A stretch of 64,000 nucleotides of DNA. Origin: Chrysomallon squamiferum (lineage: Eukaryota; Mollusca; Gastropoda; Neomphalida; Peltospiridae). The translations under genes were made by a program, and so were the position numbers. Location of the stretch: assembly GCA_012295275.1 (NCBI GenBank), contig CM022665.1, forward strand, positions 2,623,167-2,687,166, in the 5' to 3' direction. Of the stretch, positions 9,444 to 22,300 are shown piece by piece; within the stretch, counting starts at the first letter, position 1, and every line of letters begins with the position of its first letter. The notes below the pieces were generated by a model that ran no database searches, had not been told where the DNA came from, and saw only the letters and a program-made list of their open reading frames with translations.

Positions 9444-12400
9444 TCAGTCTTTTAACTGAAGATAGTTCTTAATTTCCTTTACAAGCTGTAGACAGTATTT
9501 GGAACCAGGTGTCACTGTTTCCAGATGCTTCCTTACATTATTCACACTGTAAGACAATAAGTAAATGAGAATTATAAATATTGTGTTACTCCTTCAAAGT
9601 CATTAAAATTCTAAGGTAAAAATGTTAAAATTTTCAACTGTAAATTTTAACAAGTTTTAGACAAAATATTTTAAAAGATGTTATTAATTGTATGTCATAA
9701 ATTAAATTAACTTTATTGCTTTAAAAAAAAAAAAAAAAAAAAAAAAAGACAAAGTAAGCAATGTGTGTAATTTAAAATTATCAATTATTTTTGGTACATT
9801 AACTTAAATACTTTGTCATTTACTAATATATATATATATATATATATATGTTATGTATAAAGGTCAACATACTTGACTGAGCCAACATGAACAACAATGT
9901 CATAGTGAGACAGTTCACATGGATAACCCAATTCTGATAGAGGGAAAGTTAATGAGACTTTCCTAGATTTTGCCAGATTTCGAATTGAAATGGTTATGCT
10001 GTAAAATAAAAACAAAACAATAATCAGCATTATATATTTAGGTCACCTCACTACAGTGAGCTATTTTATCAATTTGAAAGGTAGAAATATCTAAATATTT
10101 TAAAATATTATCTAAAAAAAGTTGAACAGTTCCTTTTTTAAAACTGACTTTTCAATTTAGCATTTATTACATGTGAGAGAATAGTGGAAACAATGTTATT
10201 TATACAAAGAATTACAACATTTATTTTAAACATACTAGTTGTCCTTGATGTCAACGGTATTCTGAAGAGAAATGTTATTGATTTCCTCAGCGGATGTTTG
10301 CAGATTGCCCACAATCACAGATACTTCATGTAGAAGCTGAAATAATTTTTTTTATTTTAAATGATTTAAGAAAAGGTATGTAGTAATTTGTAGCCAGAAA
10401 TTAGCAACAATAAATAAAAATCACTATATTTAATGATGTGTTCTTCTGGTAATTATTAGAAATATATAAAAAATTAAAAATTATATAACAATACACTATT
10501 CAAGAGAAACAAAAAAATAATAACAAAATAATTAGTAAGGTATAAAGTTCAAGAAATATCATTTTCCAAACTGATTTAACAATTCACCTGTGGCAATGCA
10601 CTCCTGGAAGAATATCTTTCCTTTAGGTTACTTCTATTGCAGGCGTCAAGAGCTAGTTTAGCAACCAGTCTGAATACTGCAGTGGTGTCATCTGGATAAA
10701 TTTATTCCATTAAAACAAATCATAATTTTGTTGCACTATTTTTTAATTCCTTAAACATCCACACATTCTCTTTCTCTCTCAACAAATATTTAAAACTGTA
10801 AACGTTTTGTAATTAAACACACTTCTGATAAACCAATACATTTAGATCCAGAAAGATGTTCTGTGACATACACACACATAATAAAAAAGAGGCAAAATAT
10901 CTGAAATTTCATGTGCTAACCTGATACATTTGAAACCAGTGACATGCAGCTTGTAATCAGTTTTCCTGTTTCAAATATAACAGTAAGTTGGAGAAAGCCA
11001 TGAAAGAACAGAAACACACTGTGGTTTAAGCTGTGTTCCTGCAGTTCCCACTGAAGAATCCTGTAAAATGATAAACAGTTTAACAATTTGAATACGTTAG
11101 TCAATAGTATTATGGCCTGAAAGAAAAATGATTGAATTCTGACAAAATAATACTTATTATTACTGCTTCCATGAGAACTAGAAAAAGACTACATGGTATT
11201 GATAGCATATATAAAATTCTCTTTTATTGGCTTCTTGTAAAATGTACCTTGAAAAAAAAAAACCAAAACAAGCTGTACACCAACGCAAATGGGCTTTATC
11301 TTCAATATCCAGTAGGCTGAACAATACTAACAATTGTCTTTGCGAGTGTGGTCCCTTTTTCGATACTAAACTGTTACACTCAACTATCTTTCAGAAAATC
11401 TGAATGGAGATGACTAACTATCAATGATACAGGGTAACTGCACTGACCATTGACACTTGTGGCTATGGATTTTCCAGTATCACAACAACCTTGTAAGTGC
11501 TTACTTGTGTGTATGCATTTGGGTTGCACTGTACGTGTTTTATGAATGAGACCTAAGTTTTGTTCTTAACAAATTTCAATAGGGAGGAGCTCACATTAGA
11601 ATTTAGTGTCGATGTCCATCTTTATCCCACCTTGACTGTGTTGTTGAGGAAATAATGATGAAAGTAGGACACTGTTGAGGTAGCAGTGCTGATTGGGTGT
11701 GAGTGAGTGAAAAACATTAATATGTTGTGAAGCATGTGTGTATAAGTCATGTTCTTCAAGTATTACAAATATTTGATACTAGGAAAAAATACCATTTCAA
11801 TGTCTGTGATTTCAACTGGAGTTGTTTGACAGTTTCTTGGTTTTCATTCATGCTTAAGCCTGAGGATTCAATCAGTTCATCAACCAGCTCTGAATGCTTT
11901 GAATCAAGTGATAACAACACATCTATAAAATTCATCTTCTCTCTAAGAAAGAGACAAAATAATTAAAACAATATGAGAACAAAACATAAGTAATTATTTT
12001 TCATACATTTTATGCCGATTCAATACTTACCTAGTCAAAAAAGCTGAAGATATTTAGCAACGTTGTTTCATTTAGAAAACATTAAATACAAAACAAAACA
12101 AAAAAAAAGGGTGGAAAATAAAATCAGAAATCATACATGAATTTAACATATACACACCTAATCATTTTGTGATCAAAACTGTCAGTGCAGAAATTGAATT
12201 ATTTATAACAACTATATCAATATTTTACATATTTTATGTTATTCTATTTGTGGACCTTCTTAATACAAATTATGGATACCTTAAACAGTCTTCAATTACT
12301 GCATTGGTTTCTTCAAGTTCTGAAAACATCAAATAGAAAATGAAAATTGCACAGGTAGAAAAATGTTCAATACATTCTTTCTTGAACAAGAATAGTATAT

Positions 12401-15400
12401 TTATAGAAAAGTTTGTTTACAATCCATGATTTGATAAACAAAAGTAATTGGTTTGATGCCAATGGTGATAATATACATATACATTTTAGAATGTTTTTTT
12501 CTTGTTCAACATTCCACTAAAATTTAACAGCTACATAATGACTGCACAAAACAAAATTATAAAAAAAAAAAAAAATAATAATAATAATAATAATCTTTTC
12601 AATGATACCATTTTGCTTTTGAAAAATCTGCTCATCTTCATCAATGAATGAATTGGTCTGTAGCTGATGGATCTCCATTTCAACTTCAGCAGAAACTACA
12701 AATAAATATACATATTTTAATGGCAAGCTCTATTTTTAGAAAACAAAAGGGGATAAAAAACAAATAAGGAATCTTTTGTACTAGTATGAAGTTTTTAGAA
12801 TACTTAATGAATTTAATTTCATCTGTTTGCATGTTATTTATATATTTATTTTTATTTTATTTTTATTTGTCGATCACATACATACACAGAGATTCAGATT
12901 TAATAAAGATAATGAAGTGCAAATTAAAACAGATTTAGCAAAATATTGTATATATTTACTTGTTTCAATTTCTGAGAGCATGTTAAAAACAATTTCAGTT
13001 TTAGATATTATATCTTCCACAGCCTCATGAAGTATCAATTGTTGGTCCTGAAAATGTGAAACAATAAATACCAGCAATAATAATCTATAATTAATAATTC
13101 AGTATTATCTAAAAATGCTGAGTTATGGATAATATATCTGCAACATAGAGTGATAAAACATGACAAGGGACTTAACAATATATGAATCAAAGTAAATAAA
13201 TCAGCATATACAGTGAATAACAATGCCAATATAGTATACTAATATAGCAACAAGAGTACTTCTGTGGGAATTTGTAAACAAGAATTTTTGCTTTAACACT
13301 AACTGTTATACTATTGAAAGAAATTACTTTTTGGTTTTTAAAATCCATTCAAGTCTAATGGTCATTTAAAAAAAAAATCAGCCATTTTGAATTTTTGATG
13401 AAAATGTCGCTGAAAGAGCTAAAGTTGACAATTACATAAAAATTCAAAATATGAAAACATTTAATCTTGAAATAAAAAATATTATTAAACCTTTATATAT
13501 ATATTTACCTCCATACTATTCAGATAGTCAACATTTCTGCTTATTTGTTTTTTTTTCCAGATTAATTTAGCTTTTTTCCAGCAGACACCCTTACATAAAT
13601 GAACTTTTTCTTTCAGTTCTTCAAGCTAAAGACAAAAGAAAAAAACAAAAGAAAATTAAGCAAGCAAGATATGTGGATTAGACAGATATTTAAATATTAC
13701 TGTCATAATATATGCTAATTAAGTTAACAACCAAAAGCAAACTAAAAACAGATGTCTAGGCCAGATTCAGTTCCGAATGTTTTGATCTGAAAGTGATAAA
13801 TCAGTGAAACCTTCTGTTTTACTAAATCTGACAACTTTGAAAATACGTCTAAATCTTTTCTAATTTTCAAAACCACTTCATAACTTTAAAATGTTTTAAA
13901 AAGAGAGGTATTACATTTAAGTGTTAATGCCAAAACATGATAGCAAAATCCATCAAGTCTTGGCCAGCTCAATACTTACAGAATTTAGCAATATAAATTA
14001 TTTCAATAATACAGTATCTGAAAATAATTTTCAACTTTTATCAATTTTAAAATAAAACTAAAAACTAAAATTAATAATTTTTAGTGAAAAGGATACTTCA
14101 AGAAGACAAAAATGCGAAAGTGCAATTCACTAACCTCAGGCACATCTGCTTTATCAGTAAGGTCAAAGACTTGAGGCTGATTTTCAATCATACCCATCTT
14201 GATAGTTTCAATATCCGATTTCAGACTAAGGGAAAACAAATTAAATAATTAAAAAATAAAAATAAAATCAACCAAAAAACAAAAGCCCCTTAATAGAAAG
14301 AAACTACTGACACTACAGAATAAGAAACAAATGAAAGGACTAGTAGCAGAACAACTTCTAAAAAATTTAAATGTAAATAACAATTGAAATTTTAACTTTT
14401 GCTGAGTATTACCTATACAATATGCTATGTGGTATGGTGTGATGGTATTTAAATGTTTTTGTATCTATATCAATGGGGTAAAAAAAATAAAGAGAATTTT
14501 TTTTTTTGGGGGGGGAATGTTTTTGAAATGGACTGTCATCTAATAATATGGACTAATTTAATCAATTTAGTTGTGGAAATCTATTAAAAATAAACATTTA
14601 AAGTACTGTTTGGTCTTTGTTGGAATGCGTTTACAAAAAACATCAACAAGTATTTCTCAAGTACAGCCATTCTCTATTTTGTTCTGCATATTGGTTTACT
14701 TTACATTTGATGGCAGTACTTCTAAATTGGTTTCCTTGGTCCAGTTCAGGAATTCTACAAAGCTATTTTTTGTTCCTGCTTCTCTGTAACTGACTATGTG
14801 GTTTATGTATATTATACCTTTCTTCCTCATCTGCCAAATATCTCAGTACTCTTTTGGTGATGTTATACTTGGGAACCTTTAGTACAAGGGTTTCTAAAAT
14901 ATTTTGTAAATTGTCTTTCTCTACTGTCTGGAAAAAAAAGAGAAAAAAAGTTAAAAACATAAATCAAGAGTTTAGTGAAAAAACTATTTGTTGACCCATT
15001 TGTATTGGGTCAGAAAAAAGCTTGAAAAAAATCAATGTAAAGCAGCAATGAATGTCCAACTAACAAATTTGTGGACTAGATGCATATAAACATACATATA
15101 CATTAAATAATAAAGTTTTAGTATTTTATTTTCTGCTAAATTTATATGATTAACTATGTGAAATTTAAAAAAAAGATAGGTATTAAGATCTTGATGTATT
15201 ACTGATATTTTAAATTATTTCCAGTAATAAGATCAGCGAGATCTCAGTTTAGAATATTGATCATGTTGGAACGATGACATTTAAATTCCTTTGAGACAAT
15301 TTAAGAAAAATCACAATAAAAAGTTACATTTATTACTTTTAACACAGCTATTTTAAAATGTTCAGATTTTAAATATACAACATACCACTGAAAAATTGCT

Positions 15401-16342
15401 TCTTCTTATTTTAATCCAGTCTTTATGTGTAATATCCATCTTCTTGCAAAACTGAAAACAGAATAATGAAGTAAAACTTCAGTGAGCTAAGTAGAAATAA
15501 CTTTCATTTAGTAAGTATACAAACTTACTAAAACAATTTGTCATAGTCTAATAATCTCCAGAACACACCAAACATGTACATAAAATAACAACAGTTTTAT
15601 CACTTCAAATTTTGGCAGCATTTGTTAATGTTATAGAAGACAAAACGTCATGGCCTGTGGTTAAATGTAGTAGTATTGAATTATCAATGCATTTTAAAAC
15701 AAGTTTAATTAAAGATTTGTATTTGGTACCCAAACCAACAGAACAGTACTAGCAATTAAATACGGAATTGGAAATGTAACCACTTCTGACCTATTTTTTT
15801 TTTTTTTATGAACAAATATAAAATAAATGGTGACAAAATGAGATTCAGCAACACTTGTAAATATGATGAGTTAAATGAACTGGTATGTGGATGACCTTTT
15901 TCACTGAAAATATTCTCACTACATCTACTTGGAAGAATTAAACATATTAAATGCACAGTGAATGATTATATATTGTTGTTTTATATATTGTAAATGTGCT
16001 CTTAATACATGTACAATGTAGTTTCTTGGTTAAACAAATGTAACTTATCAATAAAACTGTTATCCTATTCTGGTCCAGGGATTTCTGAATGTTTTGGTTG
16101 ATTTCAAATTCCAAATTTTTTAGGCAATGGAAATCAAATGAAAACACTGGTCATCCCTCTCCAAACCCATACAAGTTTTATGATCCCACTGTATAGTATT
16201 ACCTTATCATGTATCACACATGAAATTGTTGAAAAACTGGGCTGATTTTGTATCGAGGATGATGACTTTTCCTCATTGCTTATCAAATCAGTCAACAAAA
16301 GATCATTTTGAGTGTGATTAGTGATACCAGTTGTGTTTTCCA
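9444..16342 (-). CDS. KNL1: KNL1 exons 12-24: coiled coil and C-terminal RWD region
   Basis: Thirteen exons encode residues of about 1035-1471. Exon 13 begins FCKKMDITHKDW and ends in basic RRSNFSV, like the conserved block that precedes the coiled coil in KNL1/Spc7. Exons 14-19 are Glu/Lys/Leu-rich with heptad character (for example LEELKEKVHLCKGVCWKKAK). Exons 20-24 carry the RWD-like part: RILQWELQEHS, FLQLTVIFETGK, then ITISIRNLAKSRKVSLTFPL, ending NNVRKHLETVTPG and the final QLKD before the stop. In known KNL1 the coiled coil contacts ZWINT and the tandem RWD domains contact the Mis12 complex. Sequence conservation is weaker here than in the N-terminus, so domain borders are approximate. 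Confidence 0.85.
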
Positions 16343-19300
16343 CTAAAATAAAAAGAAATATAAATTCAAACCAGAATATTGCAATAGTAAGCTAAGTACC
16401 AATACAGTGTTTTGGTGTACATAATAATAAAGGTGGGTAACAGATAACTCAAATGTGTTTATTTTCAAGTAATAGTTAAGTCTATTAACCTATATTAATA
16501 ATGAAGTATCACTCACACAAATAAAAATTCACCAAAAATTAAATAAAAATTAAAAAATTAAAATTAAAAAATAAAGTAGAAAAGTCAATACAGAATTACT
16601 TTTTCCTTGTTTTGTTTAGTCAATTTGTAAAAAATAACAGTAATAAGTTGCAATATCTTGAGATACTTAACTATCAGAAAAATTTAGAATAAAGGAATAA
16701 ATAAATAAATAAAATAAAATAAACAAAACCCCACACCCAAAAACCCAACAACAAACGGAAGTACATATCTGACGTAATTGTTTCTTAGCTCATTTGCTTA
16801 TGTGATCTGAACTCTTTGTACTAAGAAAATTGATCTGACATTATACAAATACACGTTGTACAAAGAAACTAAATTATTCCTTACCTTTTTCTGAGTCCAG
16901 TAAATCAGTATTGTATGGTTGCTTGTTCAAAGAAAAATTAGAATGCTCTGCATTATCTAATTCAGCATTAGTCTGGTTTGTTGATGTTTTCTCTGCATGA
17001 CTTCCGATGGACAGCTGCAGTTTGGACAAAGTTGTTTCCACATTGGCAGCACTGTCAAATGTGGACACATCAGTTGTACTTGGTTTATACAGAAAAGCCT
17101 GAGAAATATAATCAGTGATATCTTTTTCTGATGGAGCCTTTTTGGAGTATGAATTGGAGTCTGAAGCCTGCAAACTCATAATAGATGCTTCAGAACTAGT
17201 TTCTGAAGGTACAGCTGCTTTTCCTCCAGTAAGTTCTTTAGTATTTGTTTTTGATGCAATTTCCATCTTTTTCTCTACTGGTTTTAAACTGTGAAGATCT
17301 TTACTTATTTCGTTCAGTGACGTGAACTTGTTTTTTGATTCATCATCTTTTCTTATTAGACTGTTGCCTAGTAATTTAATGTTCTTTGCTTTTGCTTTCA
17401 TAATTTCTGTATCAAACGTATCTATTTTACGTTTCAGGCTGCTACTGACAGCAAATACATCGGACAGGTGACTGTAATTAGAAGGAAACCTGCTGGAAAC
17501 TGCTGTTTTTCTAACAGATGAACATAAAGTCTCACTTTGTGACTGGGATTCTGATGCATCTACTGTACCTTGACATGTCATTTCTAGTAGAGAACTGTCT
17601 TTAGTTTCCGATACACTCTCACCCATGGTTTTCTCCAGACATGTTAATTCCATTACAGAAGGCATTTGGCTATTTTTGCACAGTTTTACAAAGCTACTAC
17701 TTAACTCTCCTTGTTTCTGATTTTCTGAATCTTCTGTGCAACTATTGTTTTTGTTATTTTCAGTTACTTGTTCTGTTGTTGGCAATGTGATTTCATGTTT
17801 TGTTATTTTTATGGATGTTGACACATCAAGTTTTGCAACTGCAGCTTTTTTCAGGTCAGCATAGCATTTGTTTGTTAAAACTGAAAATGTATTACATGTA
17901 GTTTCTGTTGCACTGTCATTTTCTTCATTGTCGTAGATGGGTTTGTTATCAATAGTATTACATGTTATTTCCATAGAAGTTAGATCATCTAACTTTTCAG
18001 TGGGATTTGTATGAATGGCAGCAACAACATCATGCTTTTCCTCTGTAGCTTTCTGACAATACACAATCTCTTTGTTTTCAGATGTTTCATTACATCTGGC
18101 TTCTTCCATTTTCATTTCATTTTCAACTGTTAAATTATCATGCATTTCACCAGCAACTTTTCCTTTTGCAGATACTCCATCCTTAATTCCTTGAGACTTT
18201 CCCAAATAACTGATGTTCTCAGTATTTTCAGATATTCCATTTGGATTTGCCTCAGGAATATTAATATCATTTGTCACTGGTATCATAGATGCATCTTTTA
18301 TTTTTTCGGAAGCTGTGTCATGACAATTGTTGGCAACTGGTAATGCTGTACTTTTATCATTGGGTGATCTGTTCACACCCACATCAGCTGAAATTTTTGG
18401 TGATTTAGATTCTCTTAATTCATCAACTGCAGAATTATTCCTGATACAGAAATCTAAGTCGAACATTTCCATGGCAGCCAAACCGTTACCTTTTTCAAAA
18501 ATTATAGTATGGCTGGACTGCAAGTCGACAGCAATAGTCTGGCAGGTCATTTCCATTACATCAGTATCATCCGAAGGTTTCAAATTTACAGAATTCTGTG
18601 TATTGGGTTTTACTAACTTCTTTTCCAAAACTCCACTGCTAAATGGAGTATTAACCTCTGAAGTAGATGGACAAGCTTTTTCCAAAACACTATTGCTATT
18701 CGGATTTGAACATACATCACTCTGCGAATTGTCCTGTATGAATTGACAGGTCAGTTCCATTGAAAGATCATCTCCAGTGTTTTCTGGTCTGCTTATAGTG
18801 GCAGTAAGTGTTGGTTCAGCTTTTGTAAGTGTTTCAGAAATTGTCTCCTTGGTAATGCTAGTTTCAAGAGAAACTCCCAGTGGTTGCTGTACTGTTTTGC
18901 TGTGACAATCATAAAATGATGTTGCTTGATAATTGGTAAAGTTTTTATTTTTTGCATTCTTATTAAGAATTGTACTCTGAATGTTTGGAATGCCAGGACA
19001 TGTCAGATCCATTATATCATCATCCTCATATATTCTGGTATGTTCATCAGTCAAATTTCTTTTGTTCAGGATATTCTGGCATGTGATATCCAAACCTCCT
19101 TCAGTGCCAATTTGTTTGCGTATGTCTATATCAGCGACTGCAGACGTGTTTTGAAAGTTCACACATGTGAAATCCATCTCATCACCAGTCCCAAATATTT
19201 TAGTGCAGTCCTGTGGTTGTCCGTCTTCATTCTTGAAATAATTTGTAATGTCAGATAAGCCTTTGTTCCTATAAAACTGCAGTCCAGGATTTTTCAAACT

Positions 19301-22300
19301 ACGGTTTTGACTTGCGACATCTGTTCCTATTACCTTTGAGTTTTTATCACATTCATCAGCCGTCTCTTTATTTACTGTTCATAAAAATAAAATAAGATTT
19401 AAAAAAAATGAAATCAATGATAAATAATCAGCAAAAACACCAGTGCCATCCAAATGCATGTCAGTTTCTCACAGATGTTTATTTTATTTATAAACATTTT
19501 GCTAATTTAATTCAACTTCTAATGCAGCCAACTTAATTCTCCTCCAAAAAAATCTTAATATGGCTAGACTTCCACTTTACATTTAAAACAGAGTTATGTT
19601 GGCTATTTTCATTGCATCAGTATCAATAAAAAGTTTGAAAGCAACGTGAAAAAGGTTTAAACAGTAAAATAACAGAATAAAATATTCACCAGAATACCAC
19701 TTGGACAATATCCTATATACAAACCTTTATTCCCAGAACCTCTCAGTTTTTCTATGATGGATTTTGAATCAATTCGGAACTCTACATCAACATTTTGTAA
19801 ATCTTCGTATTCCAGAATATTACGTGATTTATGTCCAGTCCTAGTAAACTGTGATAAAAACGTTTGTGAACCAATTTTCTCCACATCTCCCGTGTGGACA
19901 TCATGTCTGACAGGAAAACAAAACAGATACAGTTGACACAGTCAGCATTTCAAACAATAATAATCATAATAATAAAAAATCTATTTCAATTAAATTTCCT
20001 TCATAATCAGATATTTATAAACTTCTGTTATTTAAATCAATGTAAACCTGGTTAATTTCACACTTCTGAATAAACAAGTAGAAATAGTCTCAAACACAAA
20101 ATATCATTTCAGCACTTTTATAATTTGCCTTTTACATGTAAAACACTTGCCTGAAAGTTCTTAGGTAAAAAAAACCATAATAATAAAAAAAGTTTTTATG
20201 GAACAATAGACCATTTATACTAGTATTCAGACAAACTATCAAGGACTAGGTACTATTAAAAATTATAATCCACACTCATTACATTTATCTCTGATAAACA
20301 CACTTGGTAAAATGTTGAACAACAGCGAAGTTCTAATTATTCTCTAAGTGTTCTACATACTTCTCCATATGATTGTTTTAAAAATTAATTAAATATTACC
20401 TGTCTGATGATGAAAAACCTTCAGGATAGTCTGTATTTATTTCAGAAGTATCATCTTCATTCTAAAAAAAATTAGACATTCAAATTAGGTATGATAAATC
20501 ACTGTAGCTTTTACAAAACACTGTTTTGAAGTACATTTTCTTACCTAACAAATGATCAACTGTTAACATTCTGTGAATGTTTTTAAAATAAAATTAATAA
20601 CTTAGATCAAAGTAATTTATAATTCAGCGTGTTAACAAAAGTTACATGTTAAACAAATATAGATTCAAACTGTATAAAGTTTTTGTAGAAAGCACAATAC
20701 GTACAATTAGGTCATCATGGTTATCATGTATCACTCCAGTGAGAAGTTTGTTAAAACCTGTCAAAATTAAAAGAAATACTAGACAATGTATTATAACTTC
20801 ATGGATGCAAAACATTTTTTTTTTTTTTTAGATTTTGTGTATTAAAGTTGTACAAATATGCAGTAAAATAAAATAACTAAATAAATTGTTACTGTTTAAT
20901 TTTTTAATTTTATTTATTTATTTGGTTGCTGTTTATGTTTTCTTTCATGTTTGTTTGTTTTTGGTCAGATGGAAACACTGACAGTTACTGTTGTTATATA
21001 TAATCACGATAGTTGACAAATAGTTTACATACCTGTAATATCTGGTACAGAAGTGTCATTTTCAAATCTACAGAAAAAAAATTAAATTAAATTAAATTCA
21101 AATACATAAAGTACAAAGAAAGAAAGATATTTTAAAACCACCATTAATGTTTTAAAAGAAGGTTTTTCATTAATTAGAATGCGCAAAATGAAAAGAATCT
21201 CCAAAAATGTCATTTAAATTTCTATGAAAAAAAAAAAAAAAAAGAAAAAAAAAAGAAACATGAAACAACCCTTCTGCTAAAATCAAAGGACAAATAAAAA
21301 AATAAGTACTTATCTGATGAAATTATTTATGGAATACAGCATTTACTTCCATGAGTTATAGAATCAAACACATTACAATCATTCATGTATTATCTCTGTG
21401 AAAAAGGTAATTTAAGATGATAAAATGGGAACACGTATGGAAGATTTTTTCCCCCAAAAAATATAATTACTTACTCAGAAGTATCACAAATTGTGTCACC
21501 TGTCAATGATAAAAAGGTAAATTTAATATACTAACATATAAGAGCCATTACAAACAGACACAGCGGGAAAAAAAAAAAAGAACTTTAATATTGTGCCTTA
21601 TGTAATATCAATATATATTTAGAGATGAAATATGTTAGTAACAAAGATATTTATTTCTCTGCATTTCAAACAGTATTACATTATCATTATACAACTATTT
21701 ATACTGGTGGCAGTGCTGTTCAGATGTGAACTGTAACCTTTTTTTTGGTTTAATACTGTTTATTCAATATGTTTTGGCAACTGTGGGTTAATCAACTGAC
21801 TGCTTGGGTGTCCAACATGACAAACATATACACTACAGATGAGAGACAAATTTTCTTTTTCTTTACATTACAATTTCACCAATTCTTGAGAATCATCGAG
21901 GTATGGTTGGTATAATTTTGTACTTTTCACAATTCATTCATTCCATTTTTAAGTATATTATTTTTTTGTTGATTTTGAGGGGGTTTCTGAATTTAAAATG
22001 TAAACAGAAGAAGAATTAAATAGTTAAGAACTGCTCACAAGACGGTATTTAAAAAAAAAAAAAAAAAAAAAAAAATATAAAAAGTGAAATATAAATGTGT
22101 ATTTTACAGCAAACAAGCTGAGCTTGGTACGACTTTAAGGAAGGGAACCAGAGCCTTTGAATTCAGTTTGAAGCTTGTAGTTCAATTTATTATTGGTTAT
22201 TTTTATCACATATCATAACTCTCTACTGGTACGAAAAATTGGGATTCTGCCATAGATTAGGAAAGATAATTTCATTTGTTAATAGATAATATAGTCACTA

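Noticed and set aside
11727-11966. 79-codon plus-strand ORF inside KNL1 intron 19
   Set aside because: No recognised family; KNL1 exons on either side join in phase without it.
18327-18746. 139-codon plus-strand ORF
   Set aside because: It is the antisense shadow of KNL1 exon 11, whose minus-strand frame has clear MELT motifs.
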